From contig JAWPNA010000292.1 of NCBI GenBank assembly GCA_045402695.1, positions 1-19,134 on the forward strand: a DNA stretch of 19,134 nucleotides. Reading direction: 5' to 3'. Shown here one piece after another: positions 1-8,500 of the stretch. Numbering within the stretch: position 1 is the stretch's first letter; every line of letters starts with the position of its first letter. The notes beneath the pieces are model-generated. The model saw nothing but the letters and a program-made list of their open reading frames with translations, was not told where the DNA came from and searched no databases. A program made the translations under genes and the position numbers. Source of the stretch: JAWPNA01 sp045402695 (GTDB taxonomy: Bacteria; Acidobacteriota; Polarisedimenticolia; JACPZX01; DASXTC01).

Positions 1-699
1 CTCGAGGAGGCGGACGAGGAGCCGCTTGAACTGGTTCTCGACGAGGAACCCGACGACCCGCTGATCGCGGAACTTGAGCTGATGGAGGAACCGGAGTTGA
101 TCAGCATGGACGGGCCCTCGGTGTCACCTCCCGCGCTGACCTCCTCGCCGCTGGACCAGGCCGGCGGCGTCTTGGAGCGCTCCCACGAGAATCCTCCTCA
201 GGCCGGGGAGCTGGACGAGGTTGCCTTTCTTCCCGCGTCCGACGACCCCATCCCGCTGGTCTCAGACATCGGCGTCGGACAGGAACCCTTCCTCGAGTTC
301 GGGTTGGAGACGGGCGACGATCCGCTCGCCCTGGTGGGGGTGGAGGATGTGATGGGCGAAGCGCTCGTGTCGGAAGATCGACACGACGATCATCTTTCGT
401 TCCTGACCACCCCACACATCGCCTCCGGTGCCCCGTTCGAGCAGGACAGGTCGAACCTCACGCTCGATACGGAGCCGCGAGAGACGATGCCGGCGGTCGC
501 GGTCGATGGATCGGGCCGGACGAAGGCGCGGGTCGTGAACGTGGCGGGATTGCCCCCGGGGGAGCACGAAATCGTCCTGCCGATCAGCCTTGCGATCGGA
601 GACAAACGGATCCAACTCAACTTGATGGTCCGCCTGGATCTCTCTTCTGAGGGAGCTACGGACGCGACTTTTGATGACAGGGGAGGAGGCACAACGTGA
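1..699 (+). CDS. C-terminal part of an acidic protein of unknown function (5' end outside window)
   Basis: The frame is open from base 1, so the gene begins upstream; 232 codons are visible before the TGA at 697-699. The first 40 or so residues are dominated by Glu, Asp, Leu and Pro (for example LELVLDEEPDDPLIAELEL), and acidic, proline-rich sequence of low complexity continues to about residue 160. The last 60 residues look folded: the stretch GEHEIVLPISLAIGDKRIQ followed by LNLMVRLDLS alternates hydrophobic and polar residues as beta strands do. No catalytic motif is visible and I do not recognise the family. The stop codon overlaps the GTG start of the next gene in GTGA, so the two are probably co-translated and may act together. 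Coding here is supported by the long open frame and the coupling; the function is unknown. Confidence 0.7.
   Translation, partial: LEEADEEPLELVLDEEPDDPLIAELELMEEPELISMDGPSVSPPALTSSPLDQAGGVLERSHENPPQAGELDEVAFLPASDDPIPLVSDIGVGQEPFLEFGLETGDDPLALVGVEDVMGEALVSEDRHDDHLSFLTTPHIASGAPFEQDRSNLTLDTEPRETMPAVAVDGSGRTKARVVNVAGLPPGEHEIVLPISLAIGDKRIQLNLMVRLDLSSEGATDATFDDRGGGTT
681..689 (+). promoter_or_regulatory. Ribosome binding site fixing the GTG start at 696
   Basis: GGGAGGAGG ends six bases before the GTG at 696. It lies inside the end of the preceding gene and supports a GTG start overlapping that gene's stop codon. Confidence 0.7.
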
Positions 700-1853
700 T
701 CTCCCTGACCTGCCCCTCCTGTTCCACGAAGCTGCGAATGACCGAGGACCTGCTTTCCAGAGGCCGCTCCCGCGCAAAGTGCCCGAAGTGCCAGGGATCG
801 GTTCCGTTGCCTTCTCCCGGAGAGCAGGCCCCCTCGCCCTCGCAGGCAGGCAACATCACGGTGGAGTGCGCCTCCTGCCATTGCCGGCTCAAGGCTCCAG
901 CGTCCCGCAGAGGAAGCAAGGCCCGCTGCCCGAAGTGCAAAGAAGAGGTGATGATCGTCCCCGCCGGCGGCTCGGCAGTCTTGCCGGGAGTGGCTTGGGC
1001 GGCCGGTGGGACGGAGGAATCCTCCGGAGCGGCGACGCGCCGGATCGATTCGAGGGCGCTCGGTCTTTTCAGCGCGGGTCCAGACGCAACACCTGCGACG
1101 AGCGGCGATATGGATCTCGACAACGTCATCCGGTCGGGCCGGGAGCTCGACAAGCCGACTCCGCTCCAGGCGGCCCCTGTCGCCCCGCCGGCGGGCGCGG
1201 ATGCGGGGATCGTGCCATCCCTCATGAACCCCCCGACACCCCAGCTCAAGCAGATCGCCGGAGAGATCCGTGACGCCGCAACCCATCTCGGGATGGCCCC
1301 GGCCAAGGAGCGCGAGGCGGCTCGGACACCTCCGCCGCCGCACGCGCCATCAGTGGCAGTCTCACGTCCAGCACACGTCCCGGGCCGTGCGCCGGCCGCC
1401 CAAATGACGCGACCCCCGCGCGCGTTTCCGCTGACACGGGGACTGGCAGCCGGTTCGCTGTCCGGTCTGCTGATAGGCGGCACGGCTGCGGCTGTGTGGT
1501 CGGCAGTCGGAGAGCCGGCGCTCGGATGGACCCTCGCACCGATCCCGTGGAGGGCGGAGGCCCTGGGGCTGCCGGACGTAGCACTGCGCATCGCGATCCC
1601 AGCCCTGCTCGGGTCGCTTTGCGGCGCGGTGGCGGCGGGAGCCGGCTCACCCACCGTCGAGGATCGCCCCTTGAGCCTGATGCGTTGCGGATTCTCCGGG
1701 ATGCTGGCCGGCGCGGCTGCCGGCCTGGTGGCCTCGCTCGCGGCCGGCGACAGCTTCCAGATCTGGCCCCTCCTGAACTGGATGCGCGACCTGGCGCTGG
1801 TCGGCCTCCTCACGCCTGCCGTCAACCGTATGGTTCCCTCCAGGCGCACCTGA
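696..1853 (+). CDS. Membrane protein with two N-terminal zinc ribbons, function unknown
   Basis: The 385-residue product starts with two CxxC-n-CxxC zinc ribbons: Cys6/Cys9 with Cys29/Cys32, and Cys58/Cys61 with Cys78/Cys81. They resemble the short MJ0042-type ribbons found at the N-termini of many membrane and regulatory proteins of deltaproteobacteria, Acidobacteria and Planctomycetes. A Pro/Ala-rich linker covers roughly residues 95-245. The C-terminal 140 residues are Gly/Ala-rich and hydrophobic, with probable membrane segments near 249-270, 296-316, 328-350 and 364-378, ending in a basic tail (PSRRT). The expected arrangement is cytoplasmic zinc ribbons tethered to the inner membrane. 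The GTG start is supported by a strong Shine-Dalgarno and by GTGA coupling to the upstream acidic protein. Ligand and role are unknown; zinc binding is inferred from the cysteine spacing. Confidence 0.75.
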   Translation: MISLTCPSCSTKLRMTEDLLSRGRSRAKCPKCQGSVPLPSPGEQAPSPSQAGNITVECASCHCRLKAPASRRGSKARCPKCKEEVMIVPAGGSAVLPGVAWAAGGTEESSGAATRRIDSRALGLFSAGPDATPATSGDMDLDNVIRSGRELDKPTPLQAAPVAPPAGADAGIVPSLMNPPTPQLKQIAGEIRDAATHLGMAPAKEREAARTPPPPHAPSVAVSRPAHVPGRAPAAQMTRPPRAFPLTRGLAAGSLSGLLIGGTAAAVWSAVGEPALGWTLAPIPWRAEALGLPDVALRIAIPALLGSLCGAVAAGAGSPTVEDRPLSLMRCGFSGMLAGAAAGLVASLAAGDSFQIWPLLNWMRDLALVGLLTPAVNRMVPSRRT

Positions 1854-1880
1854 CGAGCCGCGATCTCCCTGTGCTAGAAT
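1850..1880 (+). promoter_or_regulatory. Possible extended -10 promoter for the secreted protein at 1950
   Basis: TGCTAGAAT at 1872-1880 matches an extended -10 element (TGn plus TAGAAT, five of six). The best -35 candidate, CTGACG at 1850-1855, is weak and 19 bases away. Predicted transcription would start near 1887, leaving a leader of about 60 bases. Confidence 0.45.
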
Positions 1881-1949
1881 CGGCAGACTGCTGGCGGAGT
1901 ACCCGGCCCCGGCACAGCCAATTCCACGCCGAGAAAGGAGATCTGTCGC

Positions 1950-3065
1950 TTGCTGAGGTCGGAGGGGAGAATCTTCTTGCGGCGCACCCTGGCGGGTCTG
2001 GCCGCCTTGCTGCCGGCGCTTCTTGCCGCACCAGGCGTCCCATCCGGACTTGAGGGGGAGGCGCCGAAGATGACCTTCTATCCATCACTGCACCTCAAGT
2101 TCGTGGATGGTCAGCCCCGCAACTACTTCTACGCGCTGGCATGGGTGGTCAACGTCAGCGGATCGCCGATGACCGATCTGACGCTCACTCAGGAATTCCC
2201 GGAAGGATTCACCCCCAGGCTCCTGGGCAAGGAGTCGCAGTCGGAGTTCAAGCGCCCCGAGGGGTTCAACGAGATCCTCGAGAAGAACACCTACGCAATC
2301 AAGCTCCCCGAGCTGAGACTCGCCGAGGCAACCCCCCTTGCGGTGGAGCTGACGTACCAGGGCCGGCCGGCGGCCGTCACCTTTCCGGGAGTGCGGGCGG
2401 AGTTCATCCAGGGCGGGCAGCGCATGACGGAAAAGGGCCCGGATCAGACCTGGGACTTATCCAAGTACACCAAGTACTCCGGCACGCTCCAGGAGTTCAT
2501 CAAGCGGTACGCCGGCCTGGAGCTCAAGCTCCCCAACAAGGATGAGGACTGGGGATTCTCCGCGCTTGCCGCGCGCGCCGCGGGCCATTTCCCGACGGGG
2601 GTGGTCGAGGTCGAGTCGGAGGCCAGCGGCCGCATGCGCTTCGCCATCCAGGCCGGGTTCTTGGGCAACCTGCGCCAGATAATGCTCATGCGTCGGGCCT
2701 ACAACCCCGCGCGTGAGTTGAAGGCCAACGACGAGGTCCGCAGGTTCATCATGGACGCGGTTCAGGCCACGGCCGATTTCACACTCGACAGCGACAACAT
2801 GATGATTCAGAGGAAGCGGGTAGGCCGCTGGGAGGCCTGGGAGGCGGACACTCGATGGCGCGACAAGGTCAAGGATCGGATGGGAGAAGGGCCATCGCGC
2901 TGGTACGTCTTCGTGGATGAGAAAAGCGCCAACCAGTTCGTGATACACATCGCGGCGCAGGCCATCGGCCCCGTCGGCGGGAAGAGCGACGACACTGTCA
3001 CGGTCAGGGAACAGGAGATGATGTCCGAGATGGAGGGGATCGTCGCCTCGCTGAGGATCCTGTAG
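1950..3065 (+). CDS. Secreted protein of unknown function
   Basis: This 371-residue protein begins with a Sec-type signal: a basic n-region (FLRRT), a hydrophobic core (LAGLAALLPALLAA) and a plausible cleavage region near residues 27-35. The segment after it (YALAWVVNVSGSPMTDLTLTQEFPEGF) reads like a beta-sandwich that describes an exported or envelope domain. The C-terminal half (about 160-371) is mixed alpha/beta with no catalytic motif I can name. The start is TTG with AAAGGAG nine bases upstream at 1934-1940. A second in-frame TTG at 1977, preceded by GGAGGGGAG at 1961-1969, would give an even more typical signal peptide (MRRTLAGLAALL) and is a real alternative. I do not recognise the family. 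A periplasmic or surface location is inferred from the signal peptide only. Confidence 0.7.
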   Translation: MLRSEGRIFLRRTLAGLAALLPALLAAPGVPSGLEGEAPKMTFYPSLHLKFVDGQPRNYFYALAWVVNVSGSPMTDLTLTQEFPEGFTPRLLGKESQSEFKRPEGFNEILEKNTYAIKLPELRLAEATPLAVELTYQGRPAAVTFPGVRAEFIQGGQRMTEKGPDQTWDLSKYTKYSGTLQEFIKRYAGLELKLPNKDEDWGFSALAARAAGHFPTGVVEVESEASGRMRFAIQAGFLGNLRQIMLMRRAYNPARELKANDEVRRFIMDAVQATADFTLDSDNMMIQRKRVGRWEAWEADTRWRDKVKDRMGEGPSRWYVFVDEKSANQFVIHIAAQAIGPVGGKSDDTVTVREQEMMSEMEGIVASLRIL

Positions 3066-3082
3066 CGGGGGGCCTCGGCCGG

Positions 3083-4015
3083 ATGGGCGGCGCGATGGAA
3101 CCAGGATCCAGCCCCAGAATCTCCGGCGTGCGGATCGCTCCGGTGACGGCCCCGCTCCTCTTTTTCCTTCTAACCGCCGGCTCCCCTCTGGCGGATGTCG
3201 AGCAACTGACACTTTACCAGAGAACAGCCCGGGCCCCCCTCGTGGTACGCGCAAAGGCCCTGACGGACAGCACACGCAGGCCCCAACTGGAAGTGTTGGA
3301 GATCCTCAAAGGAAGCTGCGCGTCGAAGATCCTCACGGTCGTGCCGCACTTCGAGGACAACGTCCACCCCACTCCCTGGCTGAAACGGGAGATCTTCCTC
3401 AAAGGGGAGGAGTCGCTCCTCTTCTTGACTCCCTACGTGGACGAGTACGGCCGAGGCGAAGGACCCGAGACCTTCTCGGTGATGAACGCGGCGGGAGGCA
3501 AGCTGGCGATACCCGCTGAAGGCGGGGATGCGTTGCTGAAGGCCATACACCGGTTCATCGGGATCGTCTCATCGGGGCAGCACGATCGGCAGGCCATCTC
3601 GCTGAGATCGCTCATGGGCGAGAAAAACCCCTACATGGTCGAAGCGGGGCTTCAGGAGTGCCTCAGGCTCCGCCTGGCCGAGTCGGGGGACGTCGTGCCA
3701 CTCATGGCCCTGCTGCAGCATCAGCGGCCGGATTTCCGCACGGGTGCACTAGCCCTGCTCAACCTGATAGTCCGTGACGCCGCGGCGGTCGGACAGGATC
3801 TGCCGGCCCGCGCGCAGCTTTTCCAGCGCGTGGCGGTCATCGCGCGGCAGGATGCCGATGAGAGCGCGAGGGCGGCGGCGGTGGGCGTGCTGGAGGCCTA
3901 CGGTGACGCGGCGGCACTGTCAATCATCGAGAGCATCGGCAGGGTGGACAGCAGCCAGAAGGTGCGGTACGAGGCGCAGGTCGCGGCGTATCGCCTGAAG
4001 CAACGTGGATCTTGA
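3083..4015 (+). CDS. Secreted protein with beta-rich N-terminal domain and HEAT-like repeats
   Basis: The 310-residue product has a signal peptide (core APLLFFLLTAGSPLA, probable cleavage near residue 38). Residues of about 45-140 show the pattern VVRAKAL, VLEILKGS, ILTVVPHF, GEESLLFLTPY. This pattern is common in exported beta-barrel domains of the general form 'V-x-G-x-V ... LKG ... GE-LLFL'. From about residue 180 to the end the protein is helical, with alternating Leu/Ala-rich helices (EAGLQECLRLRL, VVPLMALLQH, RTGALALLNLI, ARAAAVGVLEAYGDAAALSI) typical of HEAT-like repeats, which usually mediate protein contacts. The start could be ATG 3083 or the in-frame ATG 3095; neither has a good Shine-Dalgarno. 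Only 17 bases separate it from the preceding gene, so co-transcription is likely. A substrate or partner cannot be named. Confidence 0.65.
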   Translation: MGGAMEPGSSPRISGVRIAPVTAPLLFFLLTAGSPLADVEQLTLYQRTARAPLVVRAKALTDSTRRPQLEVLEILKGSCASKILTVVPHFEDNVHPTPWLKREIFLKGEESLLFLTPYVDEYGRGEGPETFSVMNAAGGKLAIPAEGGDALLKAIHRFIGIVSSGQHDRQAISLRSLMGEKNPYMVEAGLQECLRLRLAESGDVVPLMALLQHQRPDFRTGALALLNLIVRDAAAVGQDLPARAQLFQRVAVIARQDADESARAAAVGVLEAYGDAAALSIIESIGRVDSSQKVRYEAQVAAYRLKQRGS

Positions 4016-4043
4016 TTGACAGCGCATCGCGCCGCGGTATAAT
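4016..4043 (+). promoter_or_regulatory. Consensus sigma-70 promoter of glnA
   Basis: Perfect TTGACA at 4016-4021 and perfect TATAAT at 4038-4043 are separated by 16 bases. The -35 hexamer begins at the base after the stop codon of the preceding gene. Transcription would start near 4050, giving a leader of about 60 bases. No clear sigma-54 (GG-n10-GC) element is present, so glnA here seems to be transcribed by the housekeeping sigma factor. Confidence 0.85.
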
Positions 4044-4111
4044 CGCAGTCCACGTCGGTTGACCTGCATCCTTCAAGACTTGCCCGTCAGGGCCCTTCTC
4101 GAGGCAAAGGC

Positions 4112-5524
4112 ATGAAGACGTCCGAAGTCCTGCAGCTCTGTAGAGATCAGAAGGTCAAGATTGTTGACGTCAAGTTTATGGATTTCCCTGGTCTCTGGCA
4201 GCATTGCTCCTTCCCAGCGCACGAGCTCATCGAGAGCTCCTTTCAGTCTGGGTTCGGGTTCGACGGATCATCCATCCGCGGTTGGCAGAGCATCAACGAA
4301 AGCGACATGCTCGTCGTGCCGGATCCGACCACGGCCGTTCTCGACCCGTTCCGGGAGATCCCGACGCTCCACATCGTCGGCAACATCGTAGATCCGATCA
4401 CGAAGGAGAAGTACGGGCGCGATCCCCGCAACATCGCGCAGAAGGCCGAGGCGTACCTCGCGCAGACCGGAATCGCCGATACGGTGAACTTCGGCTCGGA
4501 GGCCGAGTTCTTCGTCTTCGACGACATCCGCTTCGACCAGAATGAACACGAGGGGTACTACCACATCGACTCGCAGGAAGGGCGCTGGAACTCGGGGCGC
4601 GACGAGAAACCGAACCTGGGCTACAAGCCGCGTTTCAAGGAAGGCTACTTTCCCGTGCCTCCGATGGACGCCTACCAGGACCTGCGCAGCGAGATGGTGC
4701 TCATTATGGAGTCGTGCGGACTGGTCGTGGAGGCGCACCACCACGAGGTGGCGACCGCGGGCCAGATGGAGATCGACATCAAGTACGCGAACCTGACCCG
4801 CTGCGCGGACAACATCATGCTCTTCAAGTACATCGTCAAGAACACCGCCTGGCGCCACAAAAAGACCGTGACGTTCATGCCCAAACCCCTCTACGGTGAC
4901 AACGGATCGGGCATGCACTGCCACCAGAGCCTGTGGAAGAACGGTCAGCCGTTGTTCGCCGGAAACAGCTACGCCGGCCTGTCGGAGATGGCGCTGCACT
5001 ACATCGGAGGCCTTCTCAAACATGCCGCCGCGGTCGTGGCCTTCGCTGCACCCACCACGAACTCGTACAAGAGGCTGGTGCCGGGCTTCGAGGCTCCCGT
5101 AAACCTGGCATACTCGCGTCGCAACCGATCGGCCGCGATCCGGATCCCCATGTATTCGCAGGAACCGAAGGCGAAGAGGCTGGAGTTTCGACCGCCCGAT
5201 CCTTCGTGCAACCCCTACCTGGCCTACGCCGCCATGATGATGGCCGGCCTGGATGGCGTCCAGAACAGGATCGATCCCGGCCAGCCTCTCGACAAGGACA
5301 TCTACGGCCTGGGTCCAGAGGAGCTCAAGAAGGTGCCCACGCTTCCGGGCTCGCTGGAGGAGTCGCTGCGCGCGCTGGAGAAGGATCACGAGTTCCTCCT
5401 CAAAGGCGATGTGTTCACGGAGGACGTGGTCCATACCTGGATCGATTACAAGATGAAGAACGAAGTGCAGCCGCTCCGGATGCGCCCTCATCCCTACGAG
5501 TTCGCCCTCTACTACGATATCTGA
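4112..5524 (+). CDS. glnA: Glutamine synthetase, type I
   Basis: GlnA makes glutamine from glutamate, ammonia and ATP in the cytoplasm and is the main entry point of ammonia into metabolism. The 470-residue length is that of the GSI family, which forms dodecamers. Family signatures are visible: FGFDGSSIRGW (48-58) in the N-terminal beta-grasp domain, the metal-binding GSEAEFF (128-134), HHHEVATAGQMEID (209-222), the ATP-site KPLYGDNGSGMHCHQS (258-273) and NRSAAIRIP (338-346). The adenylylation loop carries Tyr398 in DIYGLGPEE, matching the modified tyrosine of GSI-beta enzymes, so activity should be controlled by the GlnE encoded next. The ATG at 4112 has GAGG at 4101-4104. A consensus promoter lies upstream. 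This is a confident assignment from sequence motifs, length and context. Confidence 0.98.
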   Translation: MKTSEVLQLCRDQKVKIVDVKFMDFPGLWQHCSFPAHELIESSFQSGFGFDGSSIRGWQSINESDMLVVPDPTTAVLDPFREIPTLHIVGNIVDPITKEKYGRDPRNIAQKAEAYLAQTGIADTVNFGSEAEFFVFDDIRFDQNEHEGYYHIDSQEGRWNSGRDEKPNLGYKPRFKEGYFPVPPMDAYQDLRSEMVLIMESCGLVVEAHHHEVATAGQMEIDIKYANLTRCADNIMLFKYIVKNTAWRHKKTVTFMPKPLYGDNGSGMHCHQSLWKNGQPLFAGNSYAGLSEMALHYIGGLLKHAAAVVAFAAPTTNSYKRLVPGFEAPVNLAYSRRNRSAAIRIPMYSQEPKAKRLEFRPPDPSCNPYLAYAAMMMAGLDGVQNRIDPGQPLDKDIYGLGPEELKKVPTLPGSLEESLRALEKDHEFLLKGDVFTEDVVHTWIDYKMKNEVQPLRMRPHPYEFALYYDI

Positions 5525-5549
5525 CGGGACGGAGCAGCTCGGGGTTCGG

Positions 5550-5578
5550 TTGTCCCTCGAGGAGGGTCGACCTAGAAT
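5550..5578 (+). promoter_or_regulatory. Predicted promoter of glnE giving a leaderless mRNA
   Basis: TTGTCC at 5550-5555 (four of six to TTGACA) and TAGAAT at 5573-5578 (five of six to TATAAT) are spaced by 17 bases. Seven bases past the -10 is 5585, the A of the glnE ATG. An in-frame TAG at 5573-5575 blocks any longer reading frame, and the only Shine-Dalgarno-like run (GAGGAGGG, 5559-5566) is 18 bases from the ATG, too far to serve it. Confidence 0.6.
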
Positions 5579-5584
5579 ATCCTC

Positions 5585-8500
5585 ATGGCGCAGGCAGGCA
5601 CCGAGCCGATCGAGGAGTTCTGTGGGCGGGTCCTCGATGATCCCGTCCGCGGGGCGGCCGACATTCTGCGCATCGGACAGAGCGGCGACGACGCAGCGAT
5701 CCGAGCGGCGCTCGTGCGGCTCTTGCCCGACGTGCCTGATCCCGATCTTGCGCTCATTCACCTGGAACGCTACTGCCGTCAGGGCGCACCCCCATCGGAC
5801 ATCGAGTCGTTCCACTCGCTTCTTGTCACGCTCGGGTACAGCCCATACCTCGCCGAGTCTCTGATCCGCGACCGGGGTTTCCTGGCCGACCTCCTTCGCG
5901 CACGGCGCCAGGGGGCGTGGGGAGTGGAGGAGTACCGCAACGAGATCGCCAAGTGGCTGCGCATCCGACACGGGTCCGACCCCTGGGACGTCCTGCGGGT
6001 CGTCAAGCGCCGCGCCACCTTGCGCACCACACTGAAGGATCTGTTGCGGTTGACGACGCTTCCGGAGGTGTGCCGCGAGATTTCCTGCGCCGCCGACGCG
6101 CTCATCCAGGCCGGACTGGAGATCGTGATGGACGAGATGGGCGGGATGTTCGGCGCGCCGCAGATCTATGATAACTCGGGGCGCACGGTCCCGGCTCGTC
6201 TGGCCGTGCTGGCACTCGGCAAGCTGGGCGGCGTTGAGCTGAACTACTCGTCCGACGTCGACCTTCTGTTCGTGCATGCAGGAGACGGCGAGACTTCGGG
6301 TCTCGACGGCCGTCCCGAGACTCAGATCACCAACAAGGAGTTCTTCACGCGCGCCGCGGAGAACCTCACGCGGGGTCTCGCGCACATCGGTCCGGAAGGG
6401 CAGGTGTTCCGCGTGGATTGCAGACTGCGGCCGGGCGGGCGCGACGGCGACCTGGTCATCCCGCTGAAGGCGGCGCTCGCGTACTACGGCACCTGGGCCC
6501 GCCCCTGGGAGAGACAGGCGTTGATCAAGGCCAGAGTCTGCGCCGGTGACGCGGAGCTGGGCCGGCAGTTCATCCAGGAGGTGGAGGCGATCGTCTACAC
6601 AGTGTCGCCCGATCCGGGGCTCTCCGACGGCATCCGTGGGATGAAGGATCGGATCGACGCCGACCTCGCCAGCCGGCCGGAGGGACGGTCGCACATCAAG
6701 CTGGGCCGCGGAGGCATCCGCGAGATCGAGTTCATCGTGCAGGCCATGCAGCTCCTCCACGGCGCCTCCGAGCCTTGGATCCGGGAAGCGGGGACACTTC
6801 TCGCGATGCACCGGCTCGCTGACAAGGGGTACCTCTCAGTGTCAGAGTACGGGACGTTGAGCGCCGCCTATGTTTTCCTGCGGGAACTCGAACACCGCAT
6901 TCAGCTTCCTCGCAACCTGCAACGGTCGATGCTGCCGCGGCAGAATCGAGAGCTGCGGATGCTTGCGCGTGCCATGGGATACCGCGACAGCGTCCAGCGC
7001 CAGGAGGCGGCCAGCCTCCTGGCCGATCTGGAGGCCCATCGCGGCGAGGTGCGCGCCATCTACGATTCGGTCTTCGGAAAACTTGCCCAGCGGCGCCTGG
7101 AGGATGCTCCAGCCCCCGATCCGTTTCTGGATCCGATGTCCGATACGGAGGTGGTGGCATGCCTGAGAGCGGCGGACGTTAACGCCGGGACGGCTCTGTT
7201 GGGGAGTGTCAAAGCCATCGCGAGGCTCCTGACGGCCACGGAGGGCCCCAGGAGCGAGTTCCGCCGCATGAGCCCGATCCTCATCGAGGAGCTGTCCAGG
7301 GTCTCGCACCCGGTGAGGGCGCTCAGGAACATGGAACGGTTCATCGAATCCCTGGCTCTGGATCGGGGACGGATCGCGAGGTTTGCGGCGCGCCCTGAGC
7401 TGATTCCGCCGATGGTCAGGCTCTTCGGCGGAAGCCAGCCGCTCGCGTCGATTTTGATCCACCGTCCGCGTCTGGTCTTCGAGGAGGGGTTCGAAGGGGC
7501 GATCTCGCGCGAGCGGGGAGTTCCCGATCACGTCGCCAGGCTGCTCGCAGGCATCCGGGCTGCGTCAGACGAGGAATCCGCCTCCACCTTCCTGCGTGTG
7601 TATCAGCGGACGCAACTTCTGTATATCGGACTGAGAGATCTCAGCCGCCAGGAGGGTTCGCTGCAGATCGAACACTCTCTGAGCGACCTGGCGGAAGCGA
7701 TCCTGAGAGTGGCGCTGGGCTCCTGCGCGCGCGCCACGGGATGGCCGGTTGAAGACGGCGAGACCACGCCGGGCTTTCTGGTCCTGGGTCTCGGAAAGCT
7801 AGGCTATCGGGAGATGGACTACTTCTCCGACCTCGACCTCGTGTTTCTCTACGAAGCGGGCCCGCCCGACGTGGCCGCCGAGCGGCATGCGGCGGCCAAC
7901 CGCCTCGCAGGCCTCATCATGCAGACCCTGACCTCGATCACGCGGGAGGGGTCCCTCTACGCCGTGGACGTCCGGCTGCGCCCGTTTGGGGCGGAGGGCG
8001 AGCTGGCGCAGCCCGCCGCCCTTCTGAGGGAGTACTTCTCCGCCAGCGCGGGAGTGTGGGAGATGCAGTCGTTTCTCAAGGCCAGGCCGGTGGCCGGAGA
8101 TCTCGCCCTCGGGCGGGAAACCATCCACGACATGGAGGAGTTCATTCTCCACGAGGCGGTGGAGATGGATCTCTCACGCGCGGTCAGTGATATGAAGAGC
8201 CGTCTCGAGCGCGAGGCGGAGAACAGGGGGGCGGGCCGAACGGACATCAAGCTGGGGCCAGGCGGGCTCAGCGCGATTCAGTTCGCCATCCAATACCTCC
8301 AGCTCAGGCATGGGATCGCCTCGCCCCCCCACAAGCGCACCACCCGGCTGCTGGAGTCGCTCAGGACCGCCGGGCTCCTGGATGAGGAAGCGCACGCCGC
8401 GTTCTTCACGGGCTTTCAGTTCCTGAGGGAGCTCGAGCACCGCATGCGCCTCATCCACGGGCGCGCTGTCTCAAGAGTTCCCGAGTCGCGCGAAGCTCAA

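Noticed and set aside
4044..4111. A possible sigma-54 or NtrC site in the glnA leader
   Set aside because: No GG-n10-GC element with TGGCAC/TTGCA character could be found, while a perfect sigma-70 promoter explains transcription.
4268..6811. An 847-codon open frame on the minus strand across glnA and glnE
   Set aside because: It lies opposite two unmistakable, conserved genes. Long antisense frames are expected in GC-rich coding DNA, and its translation is rich in His, Arg and Val with no domain pattern.
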